From positions 372,001-436,000 of the forward strand of contig JAVXUO010001110.1 of NCBI GenBank assembly GCA_033065855.1: a stretch of 64,000 nucleotides of DNA, read 5' to 3'. A program made the translations under genes and the position numbers. Origin of the DNA: Escallonia rubra (taxonomy: Eukaryota > Streptophyta > Magnoliopsida > Escalloniales > Escalloniaceae). Below are positions 45,050 to 56,969 of this stretch, in pieces. Below the pieces are notes generated by a model, which was not told the origin of the DNA, made no database searches, and was given only the letters and a program-made list of their open reading frames with translations. Position 1 is the stretch's first letter. Every line of letters begins with the position of its first letter.

Positions 45050-45920
45050 CGATTTGTCAGGACAAAATTCACTGTCACTCCTATCAATGTTGATGAATTA
45101 TAGTGATGAGTACCTATATGACGCTATATCTGACAATTGTGACGTTGTAGACAGAAAATATGGTATCCCTCCACAGTGACTAGTGACAACCAATAAGTAT
45201 GGAAAGATTGAAACAACACACTACATAAAATATGTCAATCAGTGACGATTTATTTGTGATCAAACAAATTATGAGAAAAATATAAGATGGTATTTGTTGA
45301 CGATTAAAAATTATTATGGTAGCCAAAAGTAAGTTCTTTGGATGATGAAAGTAGCAACCTCCAGTGCACTTTTTTAGCGACAGTTTTGTGCAATTTGTAA
45401 CCCGTTGGTTCTAGAAAAATTAATTATAGGAAGATCACCCACTAGCAGCAGTATTCTGGTGACGAGAGTCCCGAGTGACGCTTGTCGTTGTCACTAACAG
45501 ACATATTACTTATCATGTACTAGAAAGTTGTCCACAACAGTGTTCTTTGGCGACGTGACAAGCAGTTTTGAGGGTGAAAACATAGTAGTCACTAGTTATC
45601 AATTTTGTTTCCTATCAAGGAGTTTTCTTCATGATAATTTAGACGAGGGTAAGCCACATGACATTTAATAAACAAGCGTGGAAGAATCTATGTGACCTTC
45701 GTACGATAAATTAATCAGAACAAACTTTGACTCCTACCTGGATTGTCGGAATCTTCCTTCAACCACGTGTATAGTGACAATTAATAGTCGTTAAATGTTT
45801 ATAGTGACTTTTCTTCTAACACTTTCAACGACAATTTTTAACAACACTTATTTAGCGTCACTAAATAAAAGTCACTAAAAACATTTAGAGACGATTGATT
45901 GTCGCTATATAGGAGGTACG
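45050..45920. mobile_element. CACTA-like terminal-region remnant
   Basis: Many 'gtgac(g)' / 'gtcact(a)' words in both orientations, for example 'gcgtcactaaataaaagtcactaaa' near 45853 and 'acgattgattgtcgctat' near 45892. This resembles the subterminal arrays of the two bounded CACTA elements, but no clear TIR or TSD was found. Confidence 0.45.
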
Positions 45921-46084
45921 AGGAAGATTCCCCCAACCGGGATAGCAGCAAATTTTTTTCCAATCAACAAGGCTTGAATCACAGCGACTTATATAGCCTT
46001 CTCTATCTCGAAATTTCTTTTCCACTCTTTCCCGTTTGCACAGCCCAACCATCTGCCGAAATCCTCCATTAAGCTCATGGTATA

Positions 46085-46278
46085 ATGCTAAACAACGAAA
46101 GAACAGTAGTTCGAGGATTCAGAAGGAGATGGAGGAGGAGTAGGAGCAGATTCCTGGAGAACTGAATTATTAGCAGGACTAGCAGTCAGATGAGAAAGAA
46201 AAGGAAACTTCTCTGGTCGTCTGATATTTATAGTAAGGCCGTCCCTTTCATTATTTCGGCTGTTCAAGCCTGCTGTCA
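46085..46278 (-). other. Possible exon remnant, unknown protein
   Basis: On the minus strand a frame reads LNSRNNERDGLTINIRRPEK, FPFLSHLTASPANNSVLQES, then APTPPPSPSESS and NYCSFVV before a stop. A ctaaatcctgacag acceptor-like stretch precedes it. Codon usage looks protein-like and the Pro/Ser composition is not simple. No ATG exon was found. It could be a gene relic or chance; confidence is low. Confidence 0.25.
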
Positions 46279-46988
46279 GGATTTAGACTCCTGGTAGACT
46301 ACAGAGTCCAGACGCAATCAACAAGCGCTGGAATCAATCATATAAAGGTTCAGACTTTTGCTGGAATATGTAATATTTCTGACTTGTTCCATACTCAACA
46401 AAGTTTCTCCGCAGAGAATATGTATTAACTTGTAATGATGGATTTGACGACTCACTTCACGGAAGGTTTCATCTTTTTTGTCGAGTTTCATAGTTACTTT
46501 AGTAGGCAGAAGATAGATACTTAGGTAGTTAGTGAGGTATATAGATAGATGGTTGCATATCACAATATAGATACTTTTTTTATTTTTTGGTAAGAAGACA
46601 AACTTTGTATTAACATCGTTCAATTACAATCATGTTCCTATCTTCGTCCATATTAGCAAACAAGCTGGATGAAGGTGGAACAAAGCCAAAAAGGTTGTAA
46701 AAAACATTGACATGAATACAAAAACATTGTAAAATATCATGATCCTGAAACAACTACGTCTTGATGCATCACTTTTCTCTCTGTATGAGATTGGTTAAAA
46801 CTGAAGAAAGAATCACAAGATGCAGCTGTAGCTACAATCGATAGCATACGTACTGCTATTATTTACACAGACAACTATAAACACACGAACTTACAAATGA
46901 ATAGGCCAAGTCACCTGCTATATTATCTAGAAAGCGAACCGATGAAAAAGAGCAAGAAATTTCACACGACTCAGAAGTCATTATTTAT

Positions 46989-48806
46989 TTACATAAAATT
47001 GTCAAAGTCTAGACCTTCCGGAATATGAAACTTTAGAAGGTTGCTGCAGTAGCTTTCCATTTCATCCTCAGTGCTGCTGTTGTTTACTGCAGATGGCGAA
47101 TTCAAGGGTGTTGCACTTGATAGAGGCGTTGACGTAAAGGAGCCAAAGCTGAAGTTCTGGCTGTTGTTGTTCAGGGCTTGATCAGACCCACAATTGACAT
47201 AATTTTGTTCTGAAACCAAACTTTCAGTTAAAGGTGAAGGTGCAAGATTTTCTTGGAAATTTTGGGAACCCAAGTTCGTTAAAGCCCAGGGAACGTTCCC
47301 TTGCATGAGTTGTGCTTGATTGGAAAGCGGTGCGCATGAAACACTTGACTGGGTGCAATTTTGAATTTCTTGAGTGAGAGTTTGGAGCTGGCTAGATTGC
47401 ATTATTGGGGCTTGGTTTTGCAGTTCAGCGTTGCATAGTTGGTCTCCTTGGATTTTCTGTAATAATAACTCCGGACTTTCTTGATAAGATGCTAGGAAAT
47501 TGGCAAGCCTAACCACTTCTGGATTTACTAATGTTTGAAGGCCAAGGAAATTTGAAAGGCTTAACTGAGCTGAGTTGAGAATGGATGATAGGTCTAAAAG
47601 ATCCATACGAGGACTATGAGTCACCGGATCGATACCCATCTTGAGGAGCCTTTTTCTGATGTGGGTGTTCCAATAATTCTTGATTTCGTTATCAGTTCTT
47701 CCAGGCAAGCGAGCTGCAATAGCTGACCACCTTTAAACCAGGGGGAAAAAAACGTAGCGTTAGAAGGAATACTAGATACTTCAATGAAGTCACGAAAGTT
47801 TCTTCTGCAAAACCCTAATCATAACAAAATTGCTGCAACCCCAACTACCAGAGGCGGAACCAGGAATTATTTTTAGGGGGTGCAAAAATTATATCGAATT
47901 CACCAAAAAAATTTATTAGTAAAATAATATTAAATTTTTTTTAAGAACTTATTTTAAATCTCTATATAATCACTGAAATCAAACTGAAATTAAATTAACC
48001 AAACATATATTCTAAACCTTTATATAATCAATGAAATTAAACTAAAATTAACATATTAAACTTAAATTAACATATATAATCACTGAAATTAAACTAAAAT
48101 TAACATATTTATACATATGTTAATTTTAGTTTACATCAGCATATAACATCACTGGAAAAAAAAATTCTTTCAAAAGTTCAAGGGGTTTCAGCTCCCCCTT
48201 GTTACCATGTAGTTCCGCCAATGCCAACTACGCAAAGAAAACTAACAAAAAAAAAAAAAAACATTTTATTCTACAAGACTGTTAATAATCTGAAACAGTA
48301 GCTCCGCTAAAAGTAGTATCAGAGTGCATGTATTAGAATCTGTGGCAGGGTTTGAGCAAGGTTGAAATGAAGTGCAGACAATTATACAGAAAAAAAAAGT
48401 GCAAGAAGAGGAAAAATAATCTTTCTTACTTGTTCCCCAGAATACTGTGTAGTTGAATTATGGTCTCCTCTTCTTCAAATGAAAATCTCCCCCTCTTGAT
48501 ATCAGGCCTCAGATAGTTTGTCCATCGAAGGCGACAACTCTTTCCACATCTTTGAAGCCCTATACGAGCAATAAACACACCGGTTAGAACAAAACCCTGA
48601 TATAGAACTTGTAAATCTCTACAACGAAATACTTTGCAGTCGATTTAACAACGTGATGCAGTTGATCGCATACCGGCATGTTTTGGAAGGCTTCGCCAGT
48701 TTCCAGGCCCATGCATCTCTATGTGTTGCATGAGTTTGGAATCCTCTTCTTGTGTCCATGGACCTTTTTTTAGTCCATTTTTATCACAACAAGGTGTTCT
48801 TCCCAT
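46989..48806 (-). CDS. R2R3-MYB transcription factor, MYB41/74/102-like (3 exons)
   Basis: Exons 48806-48674 (133 bp), 48559-48430 (130 bp) and 47730-46989 (742 bp) encode 334 aa; 133 and 130 bp are the standard sizes for R2R3-MYB exons 1 and 2. Exon 1 starts [20 protein letters not shown]; exon 2 supplies [20 protein letters not shown] through the [16 protein letters not shown] helix; exon 3 starts [20 protein letters not shown]. The R2 and R3 tryptophans are kept (R3 lacks the first, as usual). No bHLH-binding signature is seen. After the repeats, [20 protein letters not shown] marks the MYB41/MYB74/MYB102/MYB39 group (subgroup 11), known for roles in stress response and suberin or cuticle control. 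The tail is Gln/Ser/Asn-rich with an acidic end. Nuclear by family. All introns are GT-AG; nothing is broken. Confidence 0.95.
47849..48223. mobile_element. hAT-type MITE (375 bp) in MYB intron 2
   Basis: The ends CAGAGGCGGAACC and (inverted) CATTGGCGGAACTAC are flanked by an exact 8 bp TSD CCAACTAC (47841-47848 and 48224-48231). Same family as 41573-42547, but with an AT-rich interior. It lies between the donor and acceptor of MYB intron 2 and leaves both intact. Confidence 0.9.
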
Positions 48807-48945
48807 GGTTATTCCGCAGTATTCGACGGACTGAGGAAGGGTTAGTGTACAAAGAAGGAGACAAAACAAGGTTATAACAAATCAAAGGCCAACTTTTTGC
48901 AGGAAAAAGTGAACTTGTAGGTCCAAACGAGAAGACGACCCCATA

Positions 48946-48958
48946 CAATTTATATAGA
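48946..48958 (-). promoter_or_regulatory. TATA box of the MYB gene
   Basis: On the minus strand CTATATAAATT lies about 145 bp upstream of the MYB start codon. This is a usual distance for a plant core promoter with a leader of about 100 bp. Confidence 0.6.
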
Positions 48959-48959
48959 T

Positions 48960-49770
48960 GAGAAGAAACAGAAATATGGCAAGTCAATAGGATTTGGCGC
49001 CGGCCTCATGCCACATCAATCTCTCTCTGTGTGTGTATGTGTGTTAGAACGTGTCCAAAGCATACTGAAAAGTTGAAAACCTAACCCGCAGTAAATTTTC
49101 GGGTGCATGCGGGTGACAAATGTCGACTATCCGATGTGTTTGAACCGTGCATCAATCGTGTCCCATAATATGAGACTCATTGGTGGGTAGAAGTGGTTAG
49201 ATCTCCTACCAATGACGAGGAACCTTTTCTTTCTATCATGCGTTCACTGTTACTTCCGCTTTCCTTACATCAAATTTGAAATCCATTTTCCTTTACAGAA
49301 CGTGTCAATATTCACTATTCCTTGTGCCCTTGGGATCTGTTCTTGTTCTTTTGGGCAATTAATTGTATTACAAACATCTCAAAATTGTCCCTCTAACTTA
49401 AGATCAACTTGAGTATATGTAGAAATTGATTGGACAAGATAAAATATGGTATGTAGAATTTACTGGTTAGCTAGAGAACGGGGTGATGTTTTACAAATTG
49501 AAGGAAAAACGGGAAGCTTTTTGAGACAAACAGATTTGCAAATAAAAGGCCAAGTTTGGAAATGGATAATGAGAAGATGGCTGCAATAAGTGGTCCTCAG
49601 ATTGAAATATGGCCTGCTCAAAAGACTTTTGATATATAAGCCTCTGGGGCCATGTTGATCTTAAAACCAAATTCTAGCTATTACGTACATATAAGTTCGA
49701 TATGATGCTTTCACAATTTTAGCACATTTCAATTTCCGTAAATCGGTTTAAGTTTTCTACTCGAAAATAA
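48960..49770. other. Upstream region of the MYB gene
   Basis: It holds a CT/GT-rich run (about 49020-49045), which could be a promoter microsatellite, then AT-rich sequence up to the MITE. No other gene seen. Confidence 0.5.
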
Positions 49771-49772
49771 TA

Positions 49773-50085
49773 TTCTCTTTGTCCCAAATTATTTGATCAG
49801 TTTTGACTTGCATACTTATTTAGAATATGAGTCATATTTTATAAGTTTTCTATTATATCTTAAACGGGAGAAGAAGGAGAGGAAAGTGAGCCAAGAGAGA
49901 GAAGATGAGTTGGTGAAAAATTAAATATTGAGAGAGAAATAGAATGAAGAAAGAGTATATATATATATATATATATGAAAAAAAAACACTTACAGAATCT
50001 TTTTTGAGTTGTAAAGTTATCAATTTTTTTGAAATAACTCAAAAAAAATTTATATATATAATCAGTTTTTAAAGGACGAAGAGAG
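49773..50085. mobile_element. Stowaway-like MITE, 313 bp (copy 2)
   Basis: The ends TTCTCTTTGTCCC and ...GGACGAAGAGAG are inverted and flanked by TA (49771-49772 and 50086-50087). Internal 'atttgatcag' and GAGAGAGAAA text match 9828-10200. It contains a (TA)n run near 49957-49976 and lies about 1 kb upstream of the MYB start. Confidence 0.82.
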
Positions 50086-50089
50086 TATG

Positions 50090-51270
50090 AAACATCAATG
50101 TCCTTTATAGAAAAATAGTTCTCCGTATTTTTTGTTTCATTCTTCTTGGGCATGGAGGGGGTGGGGAGAGAGGAGGGGGGGGGGGGGGGGGTGTTCAAAA
50201 GTATGCAGTTCCTTGGAGATTACTCAAGCAGATACGAAATAGTCGAGCTCGTAGACTTGGGGACTCATACTCTGAGAAACCCATTTCAAAGTCGTTAGAA
50301 TTCTGGTGATTGCTTCATCCACCCTTTATCTAATGAAGTTTTGGTCAAATATTATTATAATCATTACATTATGATCTACTGAGATTTGCTTCAAGGTCAA
50401 AGCACTCTTCCCTGCTTGCTTGCCTTACATGTCTACCTTTTCTATATCAACTATTTCAAGTTCTAGAAGGAAATCTTAATGTGTGCTACGAACATTGCTT
50501 TAACTTCAAACTTTTGAACATGCGAAGGTGTAGTTTAAACCATTACTACGATAATCAGTGAAAAGATAAACTTTAATCTCTTGTTCCCTTGTCAGGTGTC
50601 CGTAAGACATTTCAGATCTCCTCCAATAAATTACTAGGACTTATATAGTATGTATGTATACGTAAAAGATAGACGTGTGCCCAATTTAGACTGTTTGAAA
50701 ATTAAATATGATGCCACATTCATCCTCTCTGATTTTATCGCTGCCAAGCATTGTCATCACATCTTTTTTTTTTTATAGGGATGGCTTACATAATCTACCG
50801 GTTAAGGTAATAACCTGTCGCAGATCTAGGGTCTTCCGGTGGATGGCTTGCCCTATTTTCACCCCCACGTCACACAACTTGACTCGTTTAATATTTTTGC
50901 TAAGATTTGGTAGTTATAGCAATGTTGTTAATTCTTGTTGTGAGGTGTTCAATAGACCCAACAAACTTTGAATAATATGGCATGGTTTTGTTATACGAGA
51001 TAATAGCATGTGTGAATGGACTGTGGAGTGTTGCCATTACTATTTTATTCATGAATATTTCTTTATATATACTGAGTTCTTGGACAACAATTTCATAACC
51101 TGGACGCTATGCTTTAATAATGAAGTGTTAGCTAAGCAACCTCAGCATTATATTATGCATCCCTGTAAGCCTTTCTTTTTACGTAGGCAGTTTGCAATAC
51201 GTGGTCGATTTCCATGGAAGTACGTGCATGCATGGATTCATGGTGACACACACACACACACACAATATAT
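50090..51270. other. Intergenic, AT-rich
   Basis: It contains a poly(G) run (about 50176-50190), several frames without similarity, and a (CA)n(TA)n tract at 51246-51276 that borders the next retroposon-like block. No gene recognised. Confidence 0.35.
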
Positions 51271-51276
51271 ATATAT

Positions 51277-52500
51277 GATAAAGATTGAGAATTGCATTGA
51301 TAAAACGCTTTTGTAACGATTACAAGATTTTGCCAAACGGCTGATAAAGGTCACGACATTCCCGTGACTCTGAGTATACAGGACCGCAAATGTCAGAAAC
51401 TAATAAATAACCTATAGACCCAATACAAATTACAATTAAACTGAAGCATAGCATATCCTACACTTCAGTCTAACTTTAAGTAACATGCAAAGGCCTAAAG
51501 GTTATATACAACACCTAGAAAACCAATACGAAACAACGAAAATATGCAAGCACAAAAGATTACAATGAGGAAGACAACAGTAGCCATACGAAAATCAGAG
51601 GTGTACTCGACAACTAATGGGATCACAGTGCAAAGACAAGAGACAGTCGACCCTGCATGGTTTACACTATTTCACCTGCATTTCCACCCCAAACACGGCA
51701 ATCGTAAAAACTAGGCAGCAAACCAACAATCACAAAACAGGGCTAGCCAGACTATATTCTCCCCTTCCCCCAAAACCCCTAGAACAAGTTACCCGAATAC
51801 CACCCCACCCCCAACCCAAGGGCCCCAACCCCCCCACCCCACCCCCCACTCACACACACGCCCAAAACCCTAAGCCCCCCGAGGCCCTGTCCCCCCCACC
51901 CCACCCACCCCTGAGGACAACACGGTGTACCACACCAAACCCAAAATCAGAACCCAGTAACCACAGTTACAACCCCCACAGCTTTTTATTTACCCTACAC
52001 TGTTGCCGGCAAATTTCGGTCATCGCCGGTGAACTTCTGACTGCCGCCGGTGGAAATTCGGCTACCATTAGATTTGAAAGAAACTAACCCTAGCAACAAC
52101 ATCCTCACCAAACAATCATAGCACTGAGCAACATCAACCCACAGTAGCCGGCAAAATTCTGGCAGCCGCCGATGGATTCCGATCGCATCGATTTTGACCC
52201 AACCGATCTAGTAGATCAAGAAAAACACCCAGATTTATGAAGATCTAAATAAATCAGCACAGATCATGGCAAATGGACTTACCACTGCACTGCCGTCGTC
52301 CCCTCTACATATGTCACCGGCCACTAAAGAAGCCTAACCTCAGAGAACCCAAAACATGAAATGACATATGAAGCTAGGCTGGGATTTAGCCGACGCCCCA
52401 CGCGCGCCAACACATGGTGGGGCGGCCACGGTTGCTTTTCTATAGAAAGTTAGGTTAGAAAGAAGGCAGAGAGAAATTTGTTTTAGAGAGAGAAAGTCAC
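51277..52500 (-). mobile_element. Retroposon-like block (LINE-derived, internally deleted?)
   Basis: On the minus strand it opens with CTCTCTAAAACAAATTTCTC-type leader text, a GC-rich stretch with GGCCGCC, GCCGGTG and GGCGCGCGTGG, then passes to a 3' end TTTTATCAATGCAATTCTC before an AT tract. This 5'-leader-plus-3'-end look is typical of a LINE or a derivative lacking the ORFs. The 3' words match the short retroposon at 30854-30999. A pyrimidine/C-rich tract fills about 51755-51925 of the plus strand. No coding domain seen. Confidence 0.4.
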
Positions 52501-52504
52501 TATA

Positions 52505-53235
52505 TTTTTAGATTCATTGGAATAGAATGACATCTAAATATTTAGTATTGGCTAAATTTCTTGGCCCCAAGTTGCAGTGCTGATGCATTGGGAGAAGTCC
52601 AACTTTAGGCAACTTAAGAAACAAAGTTGTCATAAAAAGAGTGTGACTGGGATAAGGATTTCTACTTCATAATTCAGTTGAACGAGTTCGGACAACTTAG
52701 ATAGGAAATGTCTGAAGTGGTAGATGCATTGAGGCCCAAAATCTCTGGCTTATATACACTCGCAAGCACCATGATTAACGAAAATGAACTCACTTGGTAC
52801 CAGACTACCAGTACCACATCTACCATCACCCTGTATCGGATCAGGGGTTCTCTAAAAGGAGGGACCAAATATCGTACTCCATGAATGTAAAAGCATGATA
52901 TACATTGTTGGGTTCATTCTTTAAAAGTTTAAACTTTTAGAACAACTGGTAAGTTTATACGGTCTCAAGAGTTCTGATTTGACAAGGTCCTGATTTTGAT
53001 TATTCTCGCTTCTATAGTTGGTCTTTATTATAGTTCAATTTACACTCAATTTATTTGTGCACTTAGTAGTGGTGCATTGCAATCGAGGGCTTGCACATGA
53101 AAGAGAATGTTAGAGAGCATGATACATATTATTGGGTTTATTCTCAAATAGCTTTAGCTTTTAAAACAACTGATAACTTAATAACGGTAAAAGCCCATAT
53201 CACTATGTTTACCGGATTAAACAAATGAAATTGGT
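52505..53235. other. Intergenic with a local duplication
   Basis: 'agcatgata(t)acat(a)ttgttgggttcattct' and 'gctttta(g)aacaactg(g/a)taa' occur near 52893-52955 and again near 53118-53175, a diverged direct repeat about 225 bp apart. No gene. Confidence 0.45.
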
Positions 53236-53390
53236 CCAAAAATCAAAGTTAGATGATATCCACTTAATTGATATTTCTTTTTCTATGTAGTCACAACTGC
53301 AATTTTATATGGCCCTGTAGGTATGGGGATTCGAACTCGGGATCTCGAGACCTTTTGCCATCTCCACCACCCCTTGGGGTTCACTTAATT
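53236..53390 (-). mobile_element. tRNA-related SINE-like fragment
   Basis: On the minus strand a GGTGGTGGAGATGGC head (A-box-like) is followed after about 30 bp by GAGTTCGAATCCCC (a good Pol III B box, 53325-53338), then a non-tRNA body. It cannot fold as a full tRNA. Ends and TSD were not resolved. Confidence 0.45.
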
Positions 53391-53394
53391 GAAA

Positions 53395-54098
53395 TTTCAA
53401 GGATTTTTTAAATGTCATAGGTACTCAAACCAAATAGATGTATCATTTATTCTTGAACACAATTTTTCTTTAAAGGTAGGAGGAAATTAAAACAAAAAAA
53501 AACACAGAGATGTAAATATAATCGTTATCGTTATCTCAATTTTTCTTGATTTTGATTCAAAGTCCCTGCATCCCAGAATTATTTAAAGTAGTCAAAATAA
53601 ACTATCTTTTTTCCTTTCTGGTTGTGTCGTCCTCTCTCTCTTTCGTTTATCACTCAACCAACTCATCTCTTCCGTGCAGTGGCGCTGCTCTGTGTGGTGG
53701 TGTGTTGGGTGTCATGCCCTAGAGACGCTTGGTGTTTTCTGGTGTTGGACACGTGTCTGTGTATTAACAGAGGCAAAGGGCACGTGCCTCTGGTGGATGG
53801 TTATGCTTATCCTATTGGAAAATTTAAAGAAAAAAATTTGCTTTGTTCTTTATTTTAGTATACTTGTTTAGTTCTTCTAGTTATTTATTTATGTACTATG
53901 TTCTTTATTTTATCACTTTTAGTTATAGACTATTACTTTTAAGGTGTTTCCTATCGGATGAGAATGTCATCCGTGTGTCGCTTTTGTTTCTTTTACTGTT
54001 AGTTTACTGTGATACTCACAGGATGGGGTTGACATCCGTGTATGTGTTTGTCATTATCGTTACCTTTATAGGTAGCGTCTACTTTGACTGTTCTGTAG

Positions 54099-54144
<46 letters not shown>

Positions 54145-55187
54145 ATTCTCCAAAAAGAAAAAAAAAACTCAGCTCTTCTGGTCTCACATTAAGTTTCTAT
54201 AGTATACGGAGTACTATATATACATGTAGAAATTCTCAGACTTATAATTTTGATTTGGTTTGATATCCATCATCATCAAACTCTGCTACGTCTACCACTT
54301 TAACGTCAAGTGGATAATTTTGCAAAATTCTTGTGGCAATTAATCATCGTGTACTCATTAGAAGTTAATTGGATTTTGCGTTTAACTTTTTGAAGAACTC
54401 GCGTCATAGGGAACCTTGTTGATTGTCCTTCTGATGAGGTGGAGGAGATGACATGTCTGAATAGCTAGCCTCGTGAAACATAAGGATGCGCTGCCCTAGA
54501 GAGATAAGCGGCAATAGTAAAGACACCAGCTGAGGCTAGGAGGGAAGGGTTGGAGGTTTGAGATGTAGATGTTTTTTGAGCAAAAGGAGAAATTATGTAT
54601 AAGTGTTAAATGAACGGTGAAAGGCAAAGTTTGGGCCACTGTTATCATTTCCTCACATTTTTGCTTTGCATTAAGGCCTGGTATTTATATTCTAGTGGGT
54701 AGAGGCTCATGTGATGGGTCACATGCCCTCTCATGATAATCAATGACAGTAAAGTAGGGTCCGGTCCTTCGAATTGAATGAATATATATGAAAGAGGGAG
54801 AACGGTTGGAGCAGATCTTGTCCTCCAAAATATGAAGAATGGGCTAATTAACGATCTCCACAAAGGACAATCAAGAGACATGTGAGTCACCTGACACGCA
54901 ATATAACGGGGATAAGTTGTACACAGTTTAAAGGATGTGCCCTACATCCTTTATCTCAGCACGGTTCTCATAGGGTCTGACCATTGTGGCACTCCCTGGT
55001 CCAAACCACCTAATTACCACTTGTCCCGTTAGGTCTTGAGGATTCTCGCTACCAAGTGACAAAGGATGACCTCGTGCCTTGCCGTTACAAGGCCTCGCCC
55101 TAGATTCCTTCGCGGTGGACATGTTGATCTATTGACATTGGAGACCACCCTTACTAAACCTTAAAAGATTAAAATCTAGAAATCATC
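53395..55187. other. Intergenic with an (AT)n run
   Basis: A perfect (AT)n tract occupies 54101-54140. The open frames at 53622-53871 and 53843-54202 are low in complexity or cross the AT run. No gene or bounded element was recognised; the block at 54640-55130 is GC-richer, without similarity I know. Confidence 0.35.
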
Positions 55188-55190
55188 TTA

Positions 55191-56965
55191 CACTACAGAA
55201 AAAAGGGTCAAGACCCATGGGATTTCCCGTCGGCAAACACCCTTTTCCGTCTCTAAAGACTTTCATCGATGAAAATTCCATTACTAAAAGTCTGTTGAAA
55301 ATAAATACCGCTGTTAAAAGATTACTGACCAATTGTGGTGTCGAAAATTGCATTAGACTTTTACATTGGAACTTATTACCTTTATTGACGGACTATTCCC
55401 TCGATAAAATTTTTGGAATTTTCCTACTTTTTTTTATTATTTTTGCAAAAAAAGGAAAAGAAAAACATTCAGCAACAACAGATTTCTGTCACTAAAAGTG
55501 TCACTAAAAGTGTCACTAAATCTGGATGATTTTCAGTGACGGAATTGCGTCGCTAAACATCCATAGCAAATTTACAATTAGCGACAAAACTCTGCTCTAG
55601 AAGTCCGTTGGTTAAGTAAGAGGATTTTGAAACCAAAAAGATAACCCTAGAGGGGGGGTGAATAGGGTTTTAAGACTACTTTAAAAATTAACAAACAACA
55701 AACCTTAATCTCAATAACTCAAATAAGCAAACAACCAATCTCAACACAAATGTAAAACGATAATGCAAAGAGAGAAGGGTTTAGAGATACTTGACAAGGA
55801 GAATTAAATGGTTCGGCTTGATATACCCTCAAGACTACGTCCACCCCTTCAAGGAAGTCCCTTGAAAGGCCCTAGAATCCACTAGTATGATCTTCCTTAC
55901 GGGTCAAGATCGAACCTATTACAATCCCTTGATGCTATGCCCACATCAAGAACAAGCTTTGACAATCCCAAAGCTCCACAGCTTGACAACCCCAAGCTTT
56001 GATACAAGAACCTTTCAATGAAGAATTGTGTACAAGATTTCACTCTCAAGAAATAGATGAGTACAAGTTTAAGCACTAGAACAAGAGAGATGAGTGTATG
56101 ATGACTTTATGAAAGTGTATATCTCTCAAGTGTAAGCTCACAATAAATGCTCTCTTGAAATGGATGAGAAATCAATGAAAACCAAGAGAGATTGAACAAT
56201 TGCTTTGATCTTTGAGAATATGAAAGATAAGAGAGCTTTGAATGCAATTGATGAATCAAAACAATGCCCAAAATGAGTATTTATAGAGGTGGGAATAAAT
56301 ATGACCGTTTGGGATTAGGTAGAGCATTAAATGCGTCAAACGGTAAATGCATTCAACTGCAATGTCCCATTGCAGTCGACTGTATTCCCAAAAGTAGCTG
56401 TTGGAAATTCAAATTTTCAACTTGCGGTCGACTGTAATAGGCTATTGGAAGTATTGCAGTCGACTGCATTCCAATGCAGTCGACTGTAATACCTCACTGC
56501 CCAACTTGCAGTCGACTGCATTCCTGAAAATGCAGTTTCCTTGTTTTTAAAGCATGAAAAACTTTTATGCATGCAAGGGAAACCTATGGGCAAGTTCTAG
56601 GTATACAGTCATTGTAACGATCATCTCTCTATGACTAGTTTACAAAGAAGGAAATAAAGCGTTGTAAAAATTCAATCGACGAATTCCTTCTTTGATGCGT
56701 TCCGTTGAGAGTCTTTGACCATGTTGCTCGTCTAATAGTCCGTTTGCATGAGTATGAGATTGTTCCTTTGCTTCATCAACTCAATGCATGTTAGACAGCA
56801 TAAACATCAATGTTAGTTATCATCAAAACCAAATATAATCCTAGGTAAATAACCGTAGGGTTAACAGATTTTTAGCGATGAATTTCCGTTGCTAAAACTC
56901 CGTCACAAAAAAATTTTATTATGCTTGAACGACTCTTATTGACGGAACTCCATTGGTAAAAGTAA
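55191..56965. mobile_element. CACTA-type left end with a nested copia solo LTR
   Basis: CACTACAGAAAAAAGGG at 55191 is followed by 'ttagtgacggaa(t)' and 'cgtcgctaaa'-type subterminal motifs (55230-55620), which resume after the solo LTR (56872-56965). The right end of the element was not found in this window. Sequence right of 57000 resembles the part next to the left end of 37738-44049 ('caaatccatcaa(c/t)ac'). Confidence 0.6.
55628..56866 (-). mobile_element. Solo LTR, Ty1/copia, SIRE/Maximus-like (1239 bp)
   Basis: On the minus strand it starts TGTTAACCCTACGG and ends ...CACCCCCCCTCTAGGG then TTTTTGGTTTCA, the familiar end of SIRE-type LTRs. The TSD GATTT is exact (55623-55627 and 56867-56871). 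No internal region remains. GCAGTCGACTG palindromic words recur about six times near 56365-56520. Confidence 0.83.
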
Positions 56966-56969
56966 TAAA

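Noticed and set aside
53319-53390. tRNA gene
   Set aside because: There is a B box but no cloverleaf: acceptor and anticodon stems cannot be formed.
53560-54215. A third Stowaway-like element suggested by 'ccctgcatcccagaattattta' and 'acggagtac'
   Set aside because: The supposed ends are too short, the spacing is too large, and no clean TA flanks with matching TIRs were found.
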